A stretch of 64,000 nucleotides of DNA from JBFWYO01 sp050186335 (GCA_050186335.1 JBFWYO010000003.1:50770-114769); one strand, 5' to 3'; positions 17,343 to 26,019 are shown, counted from the first letter of the stretch. The notes: a model not told the origin generated them from the sequence alone. Program-made: numbers and translations.

Positions 17343-18854
17343 ATGTTCCGTGCCGTCCGCAGCATCGCCCGGTTCACCACCATCGCGCGCACCCTGGCGC
17401 GCTACGATGCGCTGTTCCCGCTCGAAGGGCTGGGCGTCTCGCCGCTGCTGCTCGGGATTCTGAAATTCGGCACGCGCAAGGACAAAACCGCACGGCCGGG
17501 CCGGCGCCTCGCCCTGGCGCTGGAAAAACTCGGGCCGACTTTCATAAAACTTGGCCAGATGCTGTCGACCCGGCCGGATCTGGTCGGCGAAGCGGTGGCG
17601 GCGGATCTGTCGGCGCTGCAGGACCATATCCCGCCGTTCCCGTATGCCGAGGCGCGCGAGATCGTCGAAGACGAACTCGGCGGGCCGCTCGAGCATTTCT
17701 TTTCGGCATTCGAGGAAGCGCCGCACGCCGCGGCCTCCATTGCCCAAGTGCATTTCGCCACCACGACCAGCGGCAACCCGGTGGCGGTCAAGGTGCGCCG
17801 GCCGGATGTCGAAGCCGCGTTCGCGCGCGACCTGGATCTGTTCTATTGGGCGGCCGAATGGGTCGAGCGCGTGCGGCCGCATTTCCGCCGGCTCAAGCCG
17901 CGCGAAGTGGTGGCGACGTTCGCGGAGCAGGTTTCGGTCGAGATGGATTTTCGCCTGGAGGCCGCGGCGGCCACCGAGCTGGGCGAGAATTTCGCCGCCG
18001 ATCCGACTTTTAGAGTCCCCAGGATCGATTGGGAGCGCACCGGGCGGCGCGTCCTCACCTCCGAGCGCATCTACGGGATACCTATAGATGAGTGCGAGCA
18101 GCTGATCGCGGCCGGGCACGACCCGAACGTGATTCTGGCCAACGCCGCGAAAGTTTTCTTCGCCCAGGTGTTCCGCGACGGTTTTTTTCATGCCGACCAG
18201 CACCCGGGCAATGCATTCGTGGATAAAGACGGCGTGATCGTGGCGATCGACTTCGGCATCATGGGGCGGCTGGACCGGCAGACGCGCGCGTTTCTGGCCG
18301 ACATGATGATCGGCTTCCTGCGGCGCGATTACCGGCTGGTGGCCGAGGTGCATTTCCGCGCCGGCTTCGTGCCCGCGCACAAATCGATCGACGCGTTCAC
18401 CCAGGCGCTGCGCGCGATCGCCGAGCCGATCATGGATAAGCCGCTGCACGAAATCTCGATCGCCAAACTGCTGGGGCTTTTATTTCAAACCACCGAGACG
18501 TTCGAGATGGAAACGCAGCCGCAGCTCCTGCTGCTGCAGAAAACCATGCTGGTGACCGAAGGCGTCGGCCGCAGCCTGAACCCAGACGTCAACATGTGGA
18601 CCATGGCGCGCCCGATGATCGAGGAATGGATGCGCGCCTTCCGCGGCCCCGAAGCCAGACTGATCGAAACCGCGCGCTCGATCGGCGAAACCCTGAACAA
18701 CATCCCGACCATATTGGCGAACGCGCAAAAGGCGCTGGCAAAACTGGCCGAAGCGGATTTCGAACAGTCGCGCCGGATTTATGTGCGGATCTGGCCGGTG
18801 TGGATTTCGATTGCCGCGCTCGCCGTGGCGGTGTTGGTGCTGGCGGCGAGGTAG
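17343..18854 (+). CDS. ubiB: UbiB, ABC1/ADCK-type atypical kinase for ubiquinone synthesis
   Basis: 503 aa. Membrane-associated accessory protein of ubiquinone synthesis; purified relatives have ATPase activity. The KxGQ motif is in FIKLGQMLSTRPDL, the Ala-rich loop in AAASIAQVHFA, and the kinase-like catalytic segments in DGFFHADQHPGNAF and VAIDFGIMGRL. A C-terminal hydrophobic helix (VWISIAALAVAVLVLAA) provides the anchor. It starts five bases after ubiE. Low-G+C DNA begins soon after its stop. Confidence 0.94.
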   Translation: MFRAVRSIARFTTIARTLARYDALFPLEGLGVSPLLLGILKFGTRKDKTARPGRRLALALEKLGPTFIKLGQMLSTRPDLVGEAVAADLSALQDHIPPFPYAEAREIVEDELGGPLEHFFSAFEEAPHAAASIAQVHFATTTSGNPVAVKVRRPDVEAAFARDLDLFYWAAEWVERVRPHFRRLKPREVVATFAEQVSVEMDFRLEAAAATELGENFAADPTFRVPRIDWERTGRRVLTSERIYGIPIDECEQLIAAGHDPNVILANAAKVFFAQVFRDGFFHADQHPGNAFVDKDGVIVAIDFGIMGRLDRQTRAFLADMMIGFLRRDYRLVAEVHFRAGFVPAHKSIDAFTQALRAIAEPIMDKPLHEISIAKLLGLLFQTTETFEMETQPQLLLLQKTMLVTEGVGRSLNPDVNMWTMARPMIEEWMRAFRGPEARLIETARSIGETLNNIPTILANAQKALAKLAEADFEQSRRIYVRIWPVWISIAALAVAVLVLAAR

Positions 18855-18975
18855 CGAACACACTTTTATATCCGAAATCGATTTCGAAAAACTCGTAGCG
18901 CCTGTTGATCGGCGACCTGAGGGAAAGGAATGACGAACGATTCGGAACGTGCGACCAGCCGATCAGTCTGAGCTT

Positions 18976-19542
18976 TCAGCGCATCTTTCTTCGTCTATTC
19001 GGGCGAGTCGGGATATATCCCTGCAAGCGCACCTCCCCTTCAAATGTTCCATTGGTTACTTGGATGATTAGCTTCTGTATGCCGGTAGAGTCTGGAATCC
19101 GACGAAATCCATGGGCGGTCCAATTCAAAATTTCGACGTCCCTGCGGGGACTTGGAATTCGCAAATTTCGCAATTGAAGCGATCCGGACCCCACGACCGC
19201 ATTTAGATCTCTTATCTCGTCAATTGACCCTATCTTCTGATAGCTCAAAAGGTATTCGAAACTCGCGTCGCCTGAACATGCCCACTTGTTCATTGGCAGC
19301 CACATGCCGCCTCCGTCGGTTATCATGTCCTTCGGCGGATCCGTAAGAATCCCGCAACAATTGTAGTAGTTAGTGTGCCCATTCACCTGAATTCGTAGGT
19401 CACTGTCTTTCCCTGAGCCGCCCGTCAGCCTACCGCCGCCGTTAATCCGGAAGACACGAATATTGGCCGCATCGTGCAAAATAAACTTGGCCTGATTCTT
19501 CGTGAACTTCTTGCAACCAAGATCTTTCCAAGTGAAGCGCAT
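18976..19542 (-). CDS. Unrecognised protein in low-G+C insertion
   Basis: 188 aa from ATG 19542, supported by GGAGG five bases upstream. I do not recognise the family. It starts MRFTWKDLGCKKFTKNQAKF and has a Gly-rich middle (INGGGRLTGGSGKDSD) and two Cys pairs (NCCG; WACSGD). The C-terminus is basic (TRPNRRRKMR). There is no signal peptide or membrane helix, and codon use differs from the neighbours. It is the downstream member of a pair, about 100 bases after the previous gene. Confidence 0.6.
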   Translation of the reverse strand: MRFTWKDLGCKKFTKNQAKFILHDAANIRVFRINGGGRLTGGSGKDSDLRIQVNGHTNYYNCCGILTDPPKDMITDGGGMWLPMNKWACSGDASFEYLLSYQKIGSIDEIRDLNAVVGSGSLQLRNLRIPSPRRDVEILNWTAHGFRRIPDSTGIQKLIIQVTNGTFEGEVRLQGYIPTRPNRRRKMR

Positions 19543-19650
19543 AAAAGCCTCCAATTGCATATCGAATGCAGCGCCGATGATCGCCTTTCTTACGGCGGCA
19601 AACTTTTTACTTCTGGCGACGTAATTGTCGTCGACGGAAGTATTTGCCTT

Positions 19651-20307
19651 TTACGTCGAAGATTGGCGCCTTTCTATTGTTGTTACCGGCAAAGGATGGC
19701 ACCTGATCGCATTGTTTTTCCAAAAGAGCCAGAGACTGGGAAAGGTCGACTCCCATTTTTCGCCCATTGCCCGTGCATGCGACAGCGCGAATGGGTTTTT
19801 TCGAGTCGCCCAAGAAAAATTTACATAAACGAGCAAATTTGGAGCGGGTGAATACTTTTTTCCGGCTTTCGCTTTGATTGCCGCCTCGACGGCAGGTATC
19901 GCCTGGTCTTCTTCGAGATCGGGATCGACATGCGTCACCGCTGATTTGCCCTCCGCTCTCAGCTGGGCAGCCATTTTATACTCCTCACCGCGCCGTCGAC
20001 CCGGACGATCGGCTTCAACCAGTTCGAACGGTTCTATGTGGTTGTGAAAGCGCAGTTCAAAGTCGGGAAAAATGTCGTCAATAAATCGGAGCTGACAAGG
20101 TTGGTCCTGCGACCGAATGCAAGCAAAACTCGCCGCAGCGAGAAACTCTTTCACCCGTTGAAGTCTTGGAACCGAGAACAACGGTACATTTTCGACATGC
20201 TCCCGGTGGAGGTCCACTGCGCGAAATAAGCGATTCGGCTCCCACCAACAGCTAAACCAGTTTTTCGGTGGGTCAAATGCGGGGTCGGTAGAATTCACTG
20301 GCGTCAT
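19651..20307 (-). CDS. Unrecognised protein, possibly nuclease-like, in low-G+C insertion
   Basis: 218 aa from ATG 20307; a TTG at 20346 is possible, and neither start has a good ribosome site. The middle reads FPDFELRF, then EPFELVEADRPGRRRGEEYK, then a stretch ending LLVYVNFSW. By eye this recalls small PD-(D/E)XK-like proteins in which acidic residues sit on adjacent strands before a basic helix, but the fit is weak and I would not assign a reaction. There is no membrane segment. It is the first gene of a leftward pair; codon use is unlike the flanking genome. Confidence 0.55.
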   Translation of the reverse strand: MTPVNSTDPAFDPPKNWFSCWWEPNRLFRAVDLHREHVENVPLFSVPRLQRVKEFLAAASFACIRSQDQPCQLRFIDDIFPDFELRFHNHIEPFELVEADRPGRRRGEEYKMAAQLRAEGKSAVTHVDPDLEEDQAIPAVEAAIKAKAGKKYSPAPNLLVYVNFSWATRKNPFALSHARAMGEKWESTFPSLWLFWKNNAIRCHPLPVTTIERRQSST

Positions 20308-20528
20308 GCATGAACCAACGCGGTGAGGTGATCTGATTGATTTCAATTATTGCGATTATGCCAGTACGTGACCTTCTAGGCACTTTCGACGCAACTATTG
20401 ATGCCCCCCCCGCGGCGCCAACCGAGTTGCCGCTCCCCCTTGCCCTCCCCCGCTTTCCCCTCTATCTTAATCACACGAAACCTTCGTAAATAGGTTTCCG
20501 ATTTCGGCCAGGCAAGGCGGGAAATACG

Positions 20529-21734
20529 ATGTTGCTCGGCAAGCGCGTGCTGCTCGTCATCGCGGGCGGGATTGCGGCCTATAAATCGCTGGATCTCATA
20601 CGGCGCCTGCGCGAGCGCGGCGCCGGCGTGCGCTGCGTGATCACGCGCGCGGGCACGCAGTTCGTCACACCCCTCTCGGCCGCGGCGCTTTCGCACAGCC
20701 GGGTCTATACCGACCAGTTCTCGCTGACCGACGAGAGCGAGATGGGGCATTTGCGGCTCTCCCAGGAGGCCGACATCGTGGTGGTGGCGCCGGCCACCGC
20801 CGACATTCTGGCCAAGATGGCGCAGGGCATCGCCGACGAGCTGGCGACCACCGTATTATTGGCCAGCGCCGCGCCGATCCTGGTGGCGCCGGCGATGAAC
20901 CACCGCATGTGGCTGCACCCGGCGACCGTGGCGAATGTGAAAACGCTGGCCGCGCGCGGAATTCTACAGATCGGCCCCAACGCGGGATCGCTGGCGGAGA
21001 ACGAAAGCGGCATCGGCCGCATGGCCGAGCCGTTGGAGATTGTTGCGGCGATCGAGACTTATTTCGGCGCTTCGGCGCCGCTGGCGGGCAAGCGCGCGCT
21101 GGTGACCAGCGGGCCGACATTCGAGGCCATCGATCCGGTGCGCTTCATCGGCAATAGATCTTCCGGCAAGCAGGGCCACGCAATCGCCGCCGCCTTGGCA
21201 CGCCTGGGGGCGACCACCACATTGGTGTCCGGCCCGACGCATCTGGCCGATCCGCCCGGGGTGACGATGTGGAAGATCGAATCCGCACGCGACATGCTGG
21301 AGGCGTGCCGCAAGAGCCTGCCGGCCGACGTTGCAGTTTGCGCGGCGGCGGTGGCCGATTGGCGCACCGCGGACGAGGCCGAGCAAAAGCTCAAGAAGGG
21401 CAAAGGCGGCCCGCCGAGCCTTAAATTGGTGGAAAATCCGGATATTCTGGCCGCCTTGTCGGCGCCGTCGAACGCGCGGCCGCGCCTGGTGATCGGCTTC
21501 GCCGCCGAGACCGAGAACGTGGTCGCCAACGCGCAGGCCAAGCGCGCCAAGAAGGGCTGCGACTGGATCCTGGCCAACGACGTTTCGGCCGACACCGGCA
21601 CGTTCGGCGGCGACCGCAACACCATCCATCTGGTCACCGAGCATGGCGTCGACGCCTGGCCGACCCTGGGCAAGGACGAGGTGGCGCAGCGCCTGGCCCG
21701 GCGCGTGGCGGCCTATTTCGCCCAGACCGCGTAG
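20529..21734 (+). CDS. coaBC: Bifunctional phosphopantothenoylcysteine synthetase/decarboxylase
   Basis: Catalyses two steps of coenzyme A synthesis. The 401 aa contain an N-terminal flavin-binding CoaC part (VIAGGIAAYKSLDLIRRL; catalytic SHSRVY histidine; PAMNHRMW substrate-recognition clamp at about residues 120-127) and a CoaB part from about 190 (RALVTSGPTFEAIDPVRFIGNRSSGKQG ... LANDVSADTGTFGGDRN). ATG 20529 follows the return to high G+C. dut follows after 10 bases, a common alphaproteobacterial arrangement. Confidence 0.95.
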   Translation: MLLGKRVLLVIAGGIAAYKSLDLIRRLRERGAGVRCVITRAGTQFVTPLSAAALSHSRVYTDQFSLTDESEMGHLRLSQEADIVVVAPATADILAKMAQGIADELATTVLLASAAPILVAPAMNHRMWLHPATVANVKTLAARGILQIGPNAGSLAENESGIGRMAEPLEIVAAIETYFGASAPLAGKRALVTSGPTFEAIDPVRFIGNRSSGKQGHAIAAALARLGATTTLVSGPTHLADPPGVTMWKIESARDMLEACRKSLPADVAVCAAAVADWRTADEAEQKLKKGKGGPPSLKLVENPDILAALSAPSNARPRLVIGFAAETENVVANAQAKRAKKGCDWILANDVSADTGTFGGDRNTIHLVTEHGVDAWPTLGKDEVAQRLARRVAAYFAQTA

Positions 21735-21744
21735 GGCCTGCGCC

Positions 21745-22338
21745 ATGTGCCCCGCAGCACCGCAAGCCACGCACGCGCCCCCGCACGCCCCGTCGCACCG
21801 CGCCGACATCACGGTGATGATCCACCGGCTGCCGCACGCCGCCGACCTGCCGCTGCCGGCGTACGAGACCGAGCTTAGCGCGGGGGTGGATCTGCTGGCC
21901 GCAGTGGCCGCCGATATCAAGATTCCGCCCGGCGAGTGGCGGCTGATTCCGACCGGCATCACCATCGCCCTGCCGCCCGGGCACGAGGCGCAGGTGCGGC
22001 CGCGCTCGGGCCTGGCGCTGAAATTCGGCGTAACTCTTTTAAATTCTCCCGGCACCATCGATGCGGATTATCGCGGCGAAATCGGCGTGATCCTGATCAA
22101 CCACGGCAAAGAAGCTTTCAAGGTTGCGCGCGGCATGCGCATCGCGCAGATGATTCTGGCGCCGATCTCGCGCCTGGTATGGCTGGAAATGTCGCAGCTG
22201 CCGGAAACCAGGCGCGGCGCCGGCGGGTTCGGCTCAACTGGCGTGGGCGGCGGCATGGGCGGCGTGGGTGGCGGCGCGGGCGGCGCCGGCAAAGATTCGA
22301 AAGCGCCGGGCAAGACGTCCGCGCGGGCGAAACGCTGA
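21745..22338 (+). CDS. dut: dUTP diphosphatase with Gly-rich C-terminal extension
   Basis: Hydrolyses dUTP to dUMP. All five trimeric dUTPase motifs are present: AGVDLLA, RPRSGLALKFGVT, NSPGTIDADYRGEIG, RGMRIAQMI, and RGAGGFGSTG. ATG 21745 gives 197 aa; ATG 21817 (MIHRLPHAADLPL) would give a more standard N-terminus. After the fifth motif, where the family normally ends, there are about 30 extra residues: a Gly-rich run, then a Lys/Arg/Ala tail (KTSARAKR). It lies between coaBC and an Rrf2-type regulator gene. Confidence 0.93.
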   Translation: MCPAAPQATHAPPHAPSHRADITVMIHRLPHAADLPLPAYETELSAGVDLLAAVAADIKIPPGEWRLIPTGITIALPPGHEAQVRPRSGLALKFGVTLLNSPGTIDADYRGEIGVILINHGKEAFKVARGMRIAQMILAPISRLVWLEMSQLPETRRGAGGFGSTGVGGGMGGVGGGAGGAGKDSKAPGKTSARAKR

Positions 22339-22354
22339 TGTCGGCCGGTGCGCC

Positions 22355-22810
22355 ATGCTGACGCTGTCGAAGAAACTCATCTACGCGATCGAGGCGGTGC
22401 TGGATATCGCCTACAACAGCGCCGGCCAGCCGGTGCAATCCGGCGAGATCAGCCGGCGGCAGGGGATTCCGGCGCGCTATCTGGAGCCGGTGCTGCAGCA
22501 ACTGGTGCGCAGCGGCATCCTGGCCGGCGTGCGCGGCCCGCGCGGCGGCTATCGGCTGGGCCGCGAGCGGCGGGCGATCACGCTGGGCGAAATCGTCCGC
22601 GTGGTGCGCTCGCTGGAAACCTCGGCCGACGTGGTCGGCGAGGACGGCAGTTCCGATCTCGGCCGCGCGGTGGTGCGGCCGTTGTGGCGCACCATGCGCG
22701 AAGAATGGATGAGCAAGCTGGACGCCACCTCGATCGAGGATCTGTGCCTGCGCGCGCGCCAGCAGGGCCTGCCGAGCGAAGCCGCCGAGAAGATCGATTT
22801 CACCATTTGA
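22355..22810 (+). CDS. Rrf2-family transcription regulator
   Basis: 151 aa starting MLTLSKKLIYAIEAVLDIAY, with winged-helix residues GIPARYLEPVLQQLVRSGILAGVRGPRGGYRLG (about 40-72). The three closely spaced cysteines that hold an Fe-S cluster in IscR and NsrR are missing; only one Cys is seen (EDLCLRA). It starts 17 bases before the end-to-start gap to cysK, in the same direction. A CymR-like role, sensing cysteine-synthase status, is plausible but inferred from position alone. Confidence 0.88.
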   Translation: MLTLSKKLIYAIEAVLDIAYNSAGQPVQSGEISRRQGIPARYLEPVLQQLVRSGILAGVRGPRGGYRLGRERRAITLGEIVRVVRSLETSADVVGEDGSSDLGRAVVRPLWRTMREEWMSKLDATSIEDLCLRARQQGLPSEAAEKIDFTI

Positions 22811-22827
22811 GCGCGGGAGACTGAGCC

Positions 22828-23811
22828 ATGACCAACGACAATACGGCGGGCAATTCCGGCCGTTCGACCGAATTTCGCGGACGCATCTACGACGGCATCG
22901 TGGAAACCATCGGCGCCACGCCGCTGGTGCGCCTGTCGCGTTTTGCCAAAGCCAAGAAATGCGATGCGGAAATTCTCGCCAAGTGCGAGTTCTTCAACCC
23001 GCTCGCCTCGGTCAAGGACCGCATCGGCCTGGCCATGATCGAAGCCGCCGAAGCGACCGGCAAGGTCGGCCGCAACACGGTGTTCGTTGAGCCGACCTCG
23101 GGCAATACCGGCATCGCGCTGGCGTTCGTGTGCGCGGCCAAGGGCTATCGGCTGATCCTGACCATGCCGGAAAGCATGTCGATGGAACGGCGCAAGATGC
23201 TGAAATATCTGGGCGCCGAGCTGGTGCTGACGCCCGCCGCCGAAGGCATGAAGGGCGCCATCGCCAAGGCCGAGCAGATCGCCAAGGACAATCCGGATGC
23301 GATCATCCCGCAGCAATTCGCCAACCCGGCCAACCCGGCGATCCACCGCCGCACCACCGCCGAGGAGATCTGGCGCGATACCGGCGGCAAGCTGGATTTC
23401 CTGATCAGCGGCGTCGGCACCGGCGGGACGCTGACGGGTTGCGGCGAAGTGCTCAAGCCGCGCCTGCCGACTCTGAAAATCATCGCGGTCGAACCGTCCG
23501 ACAGCCCGGTGATTTCCGGCGGCATGCCGGGGCCGCACAAGATTCAGGGCATCGGCGCCGGCTTCGTGCCGAAAAATCTCAACGTCAGCCTGATCGACGA
23601 AACCATCAAGGTCGGCAACGATACCGCGTTCGCCACCGCGCGCGAGGCGGCGCGCATCGAAGGCCTGCCGGGCGGCATCTCCTCGGGCGCCGCGCTCGCG
23701 GCGGCGGTCGAGCTGGGCCGGCGCGGCGAAAATATCGGCAAGCGCATCGTGGTGATCATCCCGTCGTTCGCCGAGCGCTATCTTTCGACCGCGCTGTTCG
23801 AAGGGCTCTGA
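22828..23811 (+). CDS. cysK: Cysteine synthase A (O-acetylserine sulfhydrylase)
   Basis: PLP enzyme that makes L-cysteine from O-acetylserine and sulfide. At 327 aa it shows the PLP lysine in NPLASVKDRIG, the substrate loop TSGNTGIALA, phosphate-binding GTGGTLTG, and SSGAAL near the end. The GAGFVPKNL and MSMERR segments favour CysK over cystathionine beta-synthase. It follows the Rrf2 gene by 17 bases and precedes the ThiF-like gene by 10 bases, forming a compact sulfur unit. Confidence 0.96.
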   Translation: MTNDNTAGNSGRSTEFRGRIYDGIVETIGATPLVRLSRFAKAKKCDAEILAKCEFFNPLASVKDRIGLAMIEAAEATGKVGRNTVFVEPTSGNTGIALAFVCAAKGYRLILTMPESMSMERRKMLKYLGAELVLTPAAEGMKGAIAKAEQIAKDNPDAIIPQQFANPANPAIHRRTTAEEIWRDTGGKLDFLISGVGTGGTLTGCGEVLKPRLPTLKIIAVEPSDSPVISGGMPGPHKIQGIGAGFVPKNLNVSLIDETIKVGNDTAFATAREAARIEGLPGGISSGAALAAAVELGRRGENIGKRIVVIIPSFAERYLSTALFEGL

Positions 23812-23821
23812 AGCGGCCGCG

Positions 23822-24601
23822 ATGGAAATATCCGACGCCCAGCTGCATCGCTACGCGCGCCACATCATCCTCGACGAGGTCGGCGAGGAAGGCCAGGCCA
23901 GGCTGCTGGAATCGAAGGTGCTGGTGGTCGGCGCCGGCGGCCTGGGCGCGCCGCTGATCATGTATCTGGCCGCGGCGGGAGTCGGCACTTTAGGCATTGT
24001 CGACGACGATGCGGTCGATATCTCGAACCTGCAGCGCCAGGTGGTGCACACCACGGCGCAGGTCGGCAACGCCAAGGTCGACAGCGCCAGGGCGACGGTG
24101 GCTTCGCTCAACCCGGAGATCAAGGTCCACGCCATCCAGGCGCGCCTCGACGCGTCCAACGTCAGGTCGATCATCGCTGGTTACGATCTGGTCGCCGACG
24201 GCAGCGATAATTTCGCCACGCGCTATGTGCTCAACGATGCGTGCTACGCGGCGCAAAAACCGCTGGTGGCCGGCGCATTGCTGCGCTTCGAAGGCCAGGT
24301 CGCGACGTTTAAAGCCTACTTAGGCCCGCCGCACCCGTGCTACCGCTGCATCTTCCGCGATCCGCCGCCGCCCGGCACCGTGCCGCGCTGCGAGGAAGCC
24401 GGCATCTTCGGCGCCGTGGCCGGCATCGTCGGCTCGCTGCAGGCGGCCGAGGTGCTGAAGGAATTGCTCGGCCTGGGCGAGAGCCTCTCGGGCTCGCTTT
24501 TGTTGTACGACGCGCTCGGCACTGTTTTCCGCAAGATCAAAACCAAGCGCGACCCGGCATGTCCGACCTGCGGCGCGGGCCCGGTCCGGGACGACAGATA
24601 A
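23822..24601 (+). CDS. moeB: MoeB/ThiF-family adenylyltransferase
   Basis: E1-like enzyme that adenylates the C-terminal Gly of a ubiquitin-like sulfur carrier (MoaD or ThiS). The 259 aa include nucleotide loop GAGGLGAPLIMYLA, SNLQRQVVH, DGSDNFATRY, and a zinc site formed by CYRC and CPTC. No rhodanese domain is fused. Its position directly after cysK links it to sulfur transfer; molybdopterin and thiamine roles cannot be separated from sequence alone. Confidence 0.9.
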   Translation: MEISDAQLHRYARHIILDEVGEEGQARLLESKVLVVGAGGLGAPLIMYLAAAGVGTLGIVDDDAVDISNLQRQVVHTTAQVGNAKVDSARATVASLNPEIKVHAIQARLDASNVRSIIAGYDLVADGSDNFATRYVLNDACYAAQKPLVAGALLRFEGQVATFKAYLGPPHPCYRCIFRDPPPPGTVPRCEEAGIFGAVAGIVGSLQAAEVLKELLGLGESLSGSLLLYDALGTVFRKIKTKRDPACPTCGAGPVRDDR

Positions 24602-24624
24602 CGAGATCGAGCGCGCACCACTCT

Positions 24625-25000
24625 TGTCACCCCGGCCGAAGCGTCCTTCGACAAGCTCAGGATGAGGGCGGAGAGCCGGGGTCCAGGATCGATCGAGTCA
24701 CAGAATATTTCCCATCCTGGACCCCGGATCGGCGCCGCGCTGCGCGCGGCTGGTCCGGGGTGACAGACGAGAGATTGCGCGCACCACCCCCACTTTTGTC
24801 ACGCCGGCCGAAGCGCAGCGGAGAGCCGGGGTCCAGGATCGATCGAGTCGCAAAATATTTCCCATCCTGGACCCCGGATCGGCGCCGCGCTGCGCGCGGC
24901 TGGTCCGGGGTGACACGGTGGAGAGTCCCAGCAACATCGTCGAATGCCACGCCCCACTTTTGTCACCCCGGCCGCAGCGCAGCGGAGAGCCGGGGTCCAG
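24625..25000. repeat. Type-B palindromic repeat cluster in reverse orientation, 2 copies and a fragment
   Basis: Copies lie at 24625-24765 and 24797-24915, with a half copy at 24961-25000 just before the gpsA stop. They are the reverse complement of those at 13.8 and 15.8-16.3 kb. The first carries a nested type-A core (24642-24666) at the same internal site as the copy at 16.0 kb. The cluster fills the convergent moeB/gpsA gap, where it may serve as a bidirectional transcript end. Confidence 0.9.
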
Positions 25001-25020
25001 GGTGCCACGAAGATTTGTGC

Positions 25021-26019
25021 TTACCGTGCCGTTTCCGCCTTGAACGGCCGCGACAGGAGCGTTGCCACCGTGCGGTCGATCTCGGCGCCCTGGTGCAGGA
25101 TCGCGTGCACGGCGCCGACGATCGGCATGTCGACCTGCAGACGCTGGGCGAGGGCCACGACCGAGGCTGCGGTCGCGACGCCTTCGGCGACCGAGTTGCG
25201 GCCCTTCAAGACCTCGCCCAGCGATTTGCCCTGGCCGAGCCCGATGCCGAGCGACAGGTTGCGCGACTGCGCGCCGTTGCAGGTCAACGTCAGATCGCCC
25301 AGGCCCGACAGGCCCATCAGCGTTTCGACCGCGGCGCCCTTGGCCAGGCCGAGCCGCACCATTTCGGCCAGCCCGCGCGTGATCAGCGCCGCGCGCGCGT
25401 TATCGCCCATGCCGCGGCCCTGCACGATGCCGCACGCAATGGCGATGACGTTCTTGACCGCGCCGCCGATCTGCGCGCCGATCGGATCGGACGAGGCATA
25501 AGGGCGGAACGCGGCACCGCCCAGCGTGGCGACGATCTCGTCGGCCAGCGCCGGATCGTCGGCCGCGACCGTGACCGCGGTCGGCAGGCCCCGGGCGACT
25601 TCGACGGCGAAGGTCGGCCCCGACAGCACGGCCCACCGCACGCCGGGCAACGCCGCCTCGACCGCCTCGCTCATCAAGGCGCCGCTGCCCTGTTCGATGC
25701 CCTTGGCGCAAATCACGACCGAGGCCGGCTTCGGCATCGCGCCGCGCAGCGACGATGCGACGGCGCGCGTGTGCTGCGCCGGCGTGACCAACAGAATCGT
25801 TTCCGCGCCGTGCAGCGCCTGCGCGAGATCGAGCGTGGCGACGATCGCCGGATCGAGCTCGACCTGCGGCAGGAACATCGCGTTGCGGCGCGTCTGCGCG
25901 ATCGACGATACGACTTCGGGCTCGCGCGCCCAGAGCGTTACATCGTGCCCGGCGCGGCGCGCGACCAGCGCCAGCGCCGTGCCCCAGGCCCCCGCGCCGA
26001 CGACCGCGATGCGGTTCAT
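25021..26019 (-). CDS. gpsA: NAD(P)-dependent glycerol-3-phosphate dehydrogenase
   Basis: Makes sn-glycerol-3-phosphate from dihydroxyacetone phosphate for phospholipids. 332 aa with NAD loop VVGAGAWGTALA, CAKGIE, SGPTFAVEVARG, the catalytic lysine near GGAVKNVIAIACGI, and LSGLGDLTLTC. ATG 26019 overlaps the tsaD stop by four bases. The frame stays open upstream inside tsaD, but MNRIAVVGAG is the natural start. Confidence 0.95.
   Translation of the reverse strand: MNRIAVVGAGAWGTALALVARRAGHDVTLWAREPEVVSSIAQTRRNAMFLPQVELDPAIVATLDLAQALHGAETILLVTPAQHTRAVASSLRGAMPKPASVVICAKGIEQGSGALMSEAVEAALPGVRWAVLSGPTFAVEVARGLPTAVTVAADDPALADEIVATLGGAAFRPYASSDPIGAQIGGAVKNVIAIACGIVQGRGMGDNARAALITRGLAEMVRLGLAKGAAVETLMGLSGLGDLTLTCNGAQSRNLSLGIGLGQGKSLGEVLKGRNSVAEGVATAASVVALAQRLQVDMPIVGAVHAILHQGAEIDRTVATLLSRPFKAETAR

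Larger units (their letters stand above)
18873..20500. other. Low-G+C insertion between ubiB and coaBC
   Basis: Base composition drops sharply after ubiB and recovers just before coaBC. The stretch contains two leftward genes that I do not recognise. Its left side begins at a 14-bp perfect palindrome CGAAATCGATTTCG (18873-18886). The right end runs into a C-rich tract near 20404. I see no integrase, transposase, flanking tRNA or obvious target duplication. ubiB and coaBC are usually close neighbours in alphaproteobacteria, so acquired DNA is the simplest reading. Confidence 0.6.
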
